From JAYGED01 sp046582565 (lineage in GTDB: Bacteria > Pseudomonadota > Alphaproteobacteria > JAAXGF01), in assembly GCA_046582565.1 (NCBI GenBank), contig JAYGED010000023.1, forward strand, positions 1 to 7,911: DNA of 7,911 bases, in the 5' to 3' direction. Below the pieces are notes generated by a model. That model was not told the origin of the DNA, searched no databases, and saw only the letters and a list, made by a program, of their open reading frames with translations. The translations under genes and the position numbers were made by a program. This document shows, piece after piece, positions 6,660 to 7,911 of the stretch. Every line of letters begins with the position of its first letter. Position 1 is the first letter of the stretch.

Positions 6660-6671
6660 AAGTGGCCACTT
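6660..6671. promoter_or_regulatory. Perfect 12-bp palindrome, possible operator
   Basis: AAGTGGCCACTT is a perfect inverted repeat without a spacer. It ends 20 bp before the homocysteine methyltransferase start, in an AT-richer 84-bp gap after valS. Position and symmetry fit a dimeric regulator site, but no matching regulator or convincing promoter boxes are visible, and a chance palindrome is possible. Confidence 0.3.
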
Positions 6672-6691
6672 TAATTGATTGATATGGATAG

Positions 6692-7612
6692 ATGATGTCC
6701 GATGTCCCGCATGTGACTCTTCCCAGGCGCACTGTGCTGCTCGACGGCGGCATGGGCCGCGAGCTTCGCCACCGCGGGGTGACCATTCTCGAAACCATCT
6801 GGTCGGCCAACGCACTTCTGGAAGCGCCTGAGGTGGTCAGCGAAATTCATCACGATTACATCGCCGCCGGAGCCGATGTCATTATCACCAACACCTATGG
6901 CGTGATCCGCGCCGAGCTGGCCAAGGAAGGTATCGAGGATCGCTTCGTCGAGCTTAACCTCATGGCCGCCCGCCTGGCCCAGGATGCCCGCGCCGCCGCT
7001 TCCGCCGACCGGCCGGTGTTGATCGCCGGCTCTCTGCCGCCCCTGGCGGGCAGCTATCGTCCCGACCGGGTGGGCGATTTCGATCATATCGAGCCGCTCT
7101 ACCGCGAGCAGGCGGAAATCCTCATGCCCCATGTCGATCTGTTCCTCTGTGAGACCATGTCGAGCGCCGCCGAAGGGCTCGCGGCGGCAACCGCGGCGGC
7201 CTCCACCGGACGCCCGGTATGGGTCAGCTGGACCCTGCATGAAGACGCTTCGGGACGCCTGCGCAGCGGCGAAACCATTACCGAGGCAGCCCATGCCCTG
7301 GACCATCTGCCGGTCTCGGGCTTTATGGTCAATTGCTGCACGCCCGAGAGCATCACCGCCGCCATGGCCGAACTGGTCGCCCTGGGCAAGCCCGCCGGCG
7401 GCTACGCCAACAGCTTCGTGCCGGTGCCTTCTGATTGGATACTCGACGGCGACAAGGACAGCGACGGGCTGATCCCCTTGCGCGACGATCTCGGCCCGGC
7501 CCATTACGCGCACCATGTGGAGCAGTGGCTCGACGCCGGCGCGCGGATCATCGGCGGCTGCTGCGGCACCTCGCCCGACCATATCGCCCGCTTACGGGAA
7601 CTGATTCACTAA
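6692..7612 (+). CDS. Homocysteine S-methyltransferase family protein
   Basis: The 306-residue protein is a single Hcy-binding (TIM-barrel) domain. It starts with LLDGGMGRELRHRG, then has GADVIITNTYG (about 60-70) and LFLCETM. The three zinc-binding cysteines of the family are present: C215 in MVNCC, and C290-C291 in IGGCCG near the C-terminus. Zinc activates the homocysteine thiol for methylation to methionine. Methyl donors in this family include S-methylmethionine, SAM and betaine; no cobalamin or folate domain is fused, so MmuM- or BHMT-like activity is likelier than full MetH, but the donor cannot be read from sequence. ATG 6692 is followed at once by ATG 6695, either of which could be used; the ribosome-binding site is weak. 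ilvD begins 15 bp after the stop, suggesting one transcript. Confidence 0.88.
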   Translation: MMSDVPHVTLPRRTVLLDGGMGRELRHRGVTILETIWSANALLEAPEVVSEIHHDYIAAGADVIITNTYGVIRAELAKEGIEDRFVELNLMAARLAQDARAAASADRPVLIAGSLPPLAGSYRPDRVGDFDHIEPLYREQAEILMPHVDLFLCETMSSAAEGLAAATAAASTGRPVWVSWTLHEDASGRLRSGETITEAAHALDHLPVSGFMVNCCTPESITAAMAELVALGKPAGGYANSFVPVPSDWILDGDKDSDGLIPLRDDLGPAHYAHHVEQWLDAGARIIGGCCGTSPDHIARLRELIH

Positions 7613-7627
7613 TTTTGAGGACAGGTT

Positions 7628-7911
7628 ATGAGTGACCATAAATTCGACAAATCCAAGCTGCCCAGCCGCTACACCACCGTGGGGCCGGAGCGGGCGCCGC
7701 ATCGCTCTTATCTCTATGCCATGGGGGTTACCGAGGCGGAAATTTACCAGCCCCTGGTCGGCGTCGCCACCACTTGGAACGAGGCTGCGCCCTGCAATAT
7801 CTCCCTGGCGCGCCAGGCCCAGGTGGTCAAGCATGGCGTGGCCGCCGCCGGCGGCACGCCGCGCGAGTTCACCACCATCACCGTCACCGACGGCATCGCC
7901 ATGGGCCATGC
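7628..7911 (+). CDS. ilvD: Dihydroxy-acid dehydratase, N-terminal part, runs off the right edge
   Basis: Ninety-four codons are visible of an enzyme usually about 560-615 residues long. It dehydrates 2,3-dihydroxy acids to 2-keto acids, the third common step of valine, leucine and isoleucine synthesis (and the pantothenate precursor). The N-terminus MSDHKFDKSKLPSRYTT, RSYLYAMG, WNEAAPCN with the first Fe-S cluster cysteine (C56), GGTPREF and VTDGIAMGH with the Mg-binding aspartate D88 are characteristic of IlvD. The paralogous Edd and sugar-acid dehydratases share some motifs, but the PCN and TPREF context favours IlvD. A good GAGGA ribosome-binding site (7617-7621) lies 6 bp before ATG 7628. 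The short gap to the methyltransferase gene suggests co-transcription, although the pathways are distinct. Confidence 0.93.
   Translation, partial: MSDHKFDKSKLPSRYTTVGPERAPHRSYLYAMGVTEAEIYQPLVGVATTWNEAAPCNISLARQAQVVKHGVAAAGGTPREFTTITVTDGIAMGH

Noticed and set aside
6671..7582. 303-codon open frame on the minus strand
   Set aside because: It is antisense to the homocysteine methyltransferase gene, which has all zinc-ligand motifs. The frame is glycine/alanine-rich with no family features.

Overview
The window looks like alphaproteobacterial chromosome. The clearest marker is a PopZ (DUF2497) gene, a family essentially restricted to Alphaproteobacteria, set between a tolC-type outer-membrane channel gene and valS. 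The backbone is GC-rich with strong third-position GC bias. The gene set and protein flavour suggest a Rhodospirillales/Rhizobiales-like lineage, but the genus cannot be named from sequence reading alone.

Left end (1-845): the scar of a mobile element. An IS6-family insertion sequence enters from the left edge. Its transposase is on the minus strand, uninterrupted as far as visible, and its terminal inverted repeat ends near 637. It abuts the last ~60 codons of a tyrosine recombinase (638-821) that still carry the catalytic tyrosine. That remnant reads towards the 3' end of a tRNA-Cys(GCA) gene (846-919, minus strand). This is the usual layout of an integrative element lodged in a tRNA 3' end, with the integrase later broken by the IS. 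The window therefore seems to start at the edge of a genomic island.

Backbone (920-7911): divergent sigma70-like promoters drive tRNA-Cys leftward and a Pcm-like methyltransferase rightward. All following genes are on the plus strand: pcm-like (1054-1740), tolC (1794-3167), popZ (3269-3880), valS (3956-6607), a homocysteine S-methyltransferase family gene (6692-7612) and the start of ilvD (7628 to the right edge). The last two are 15 bp apart and probably co-transcribed. The first four form a syntenic group common in alphaproteobacteria. They do not share one pathway: they cover a methyltransferase-like protein, outer-membrane export, cell-pole organisation and tRNA-Val charging. The last two concern methionine/one-carbon and branched-chain amino acid metabolism.

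No clearly new defence, toxin or secretion system is visible. The most useful second looks are the IS-split integrase at tRNA-Cys, the altered active-site loop of the Pcm-like protein, the acidic tandem repeat in PopZ, and a perfect 12-bp palindrome before the homocysteine methyltransferase gene.
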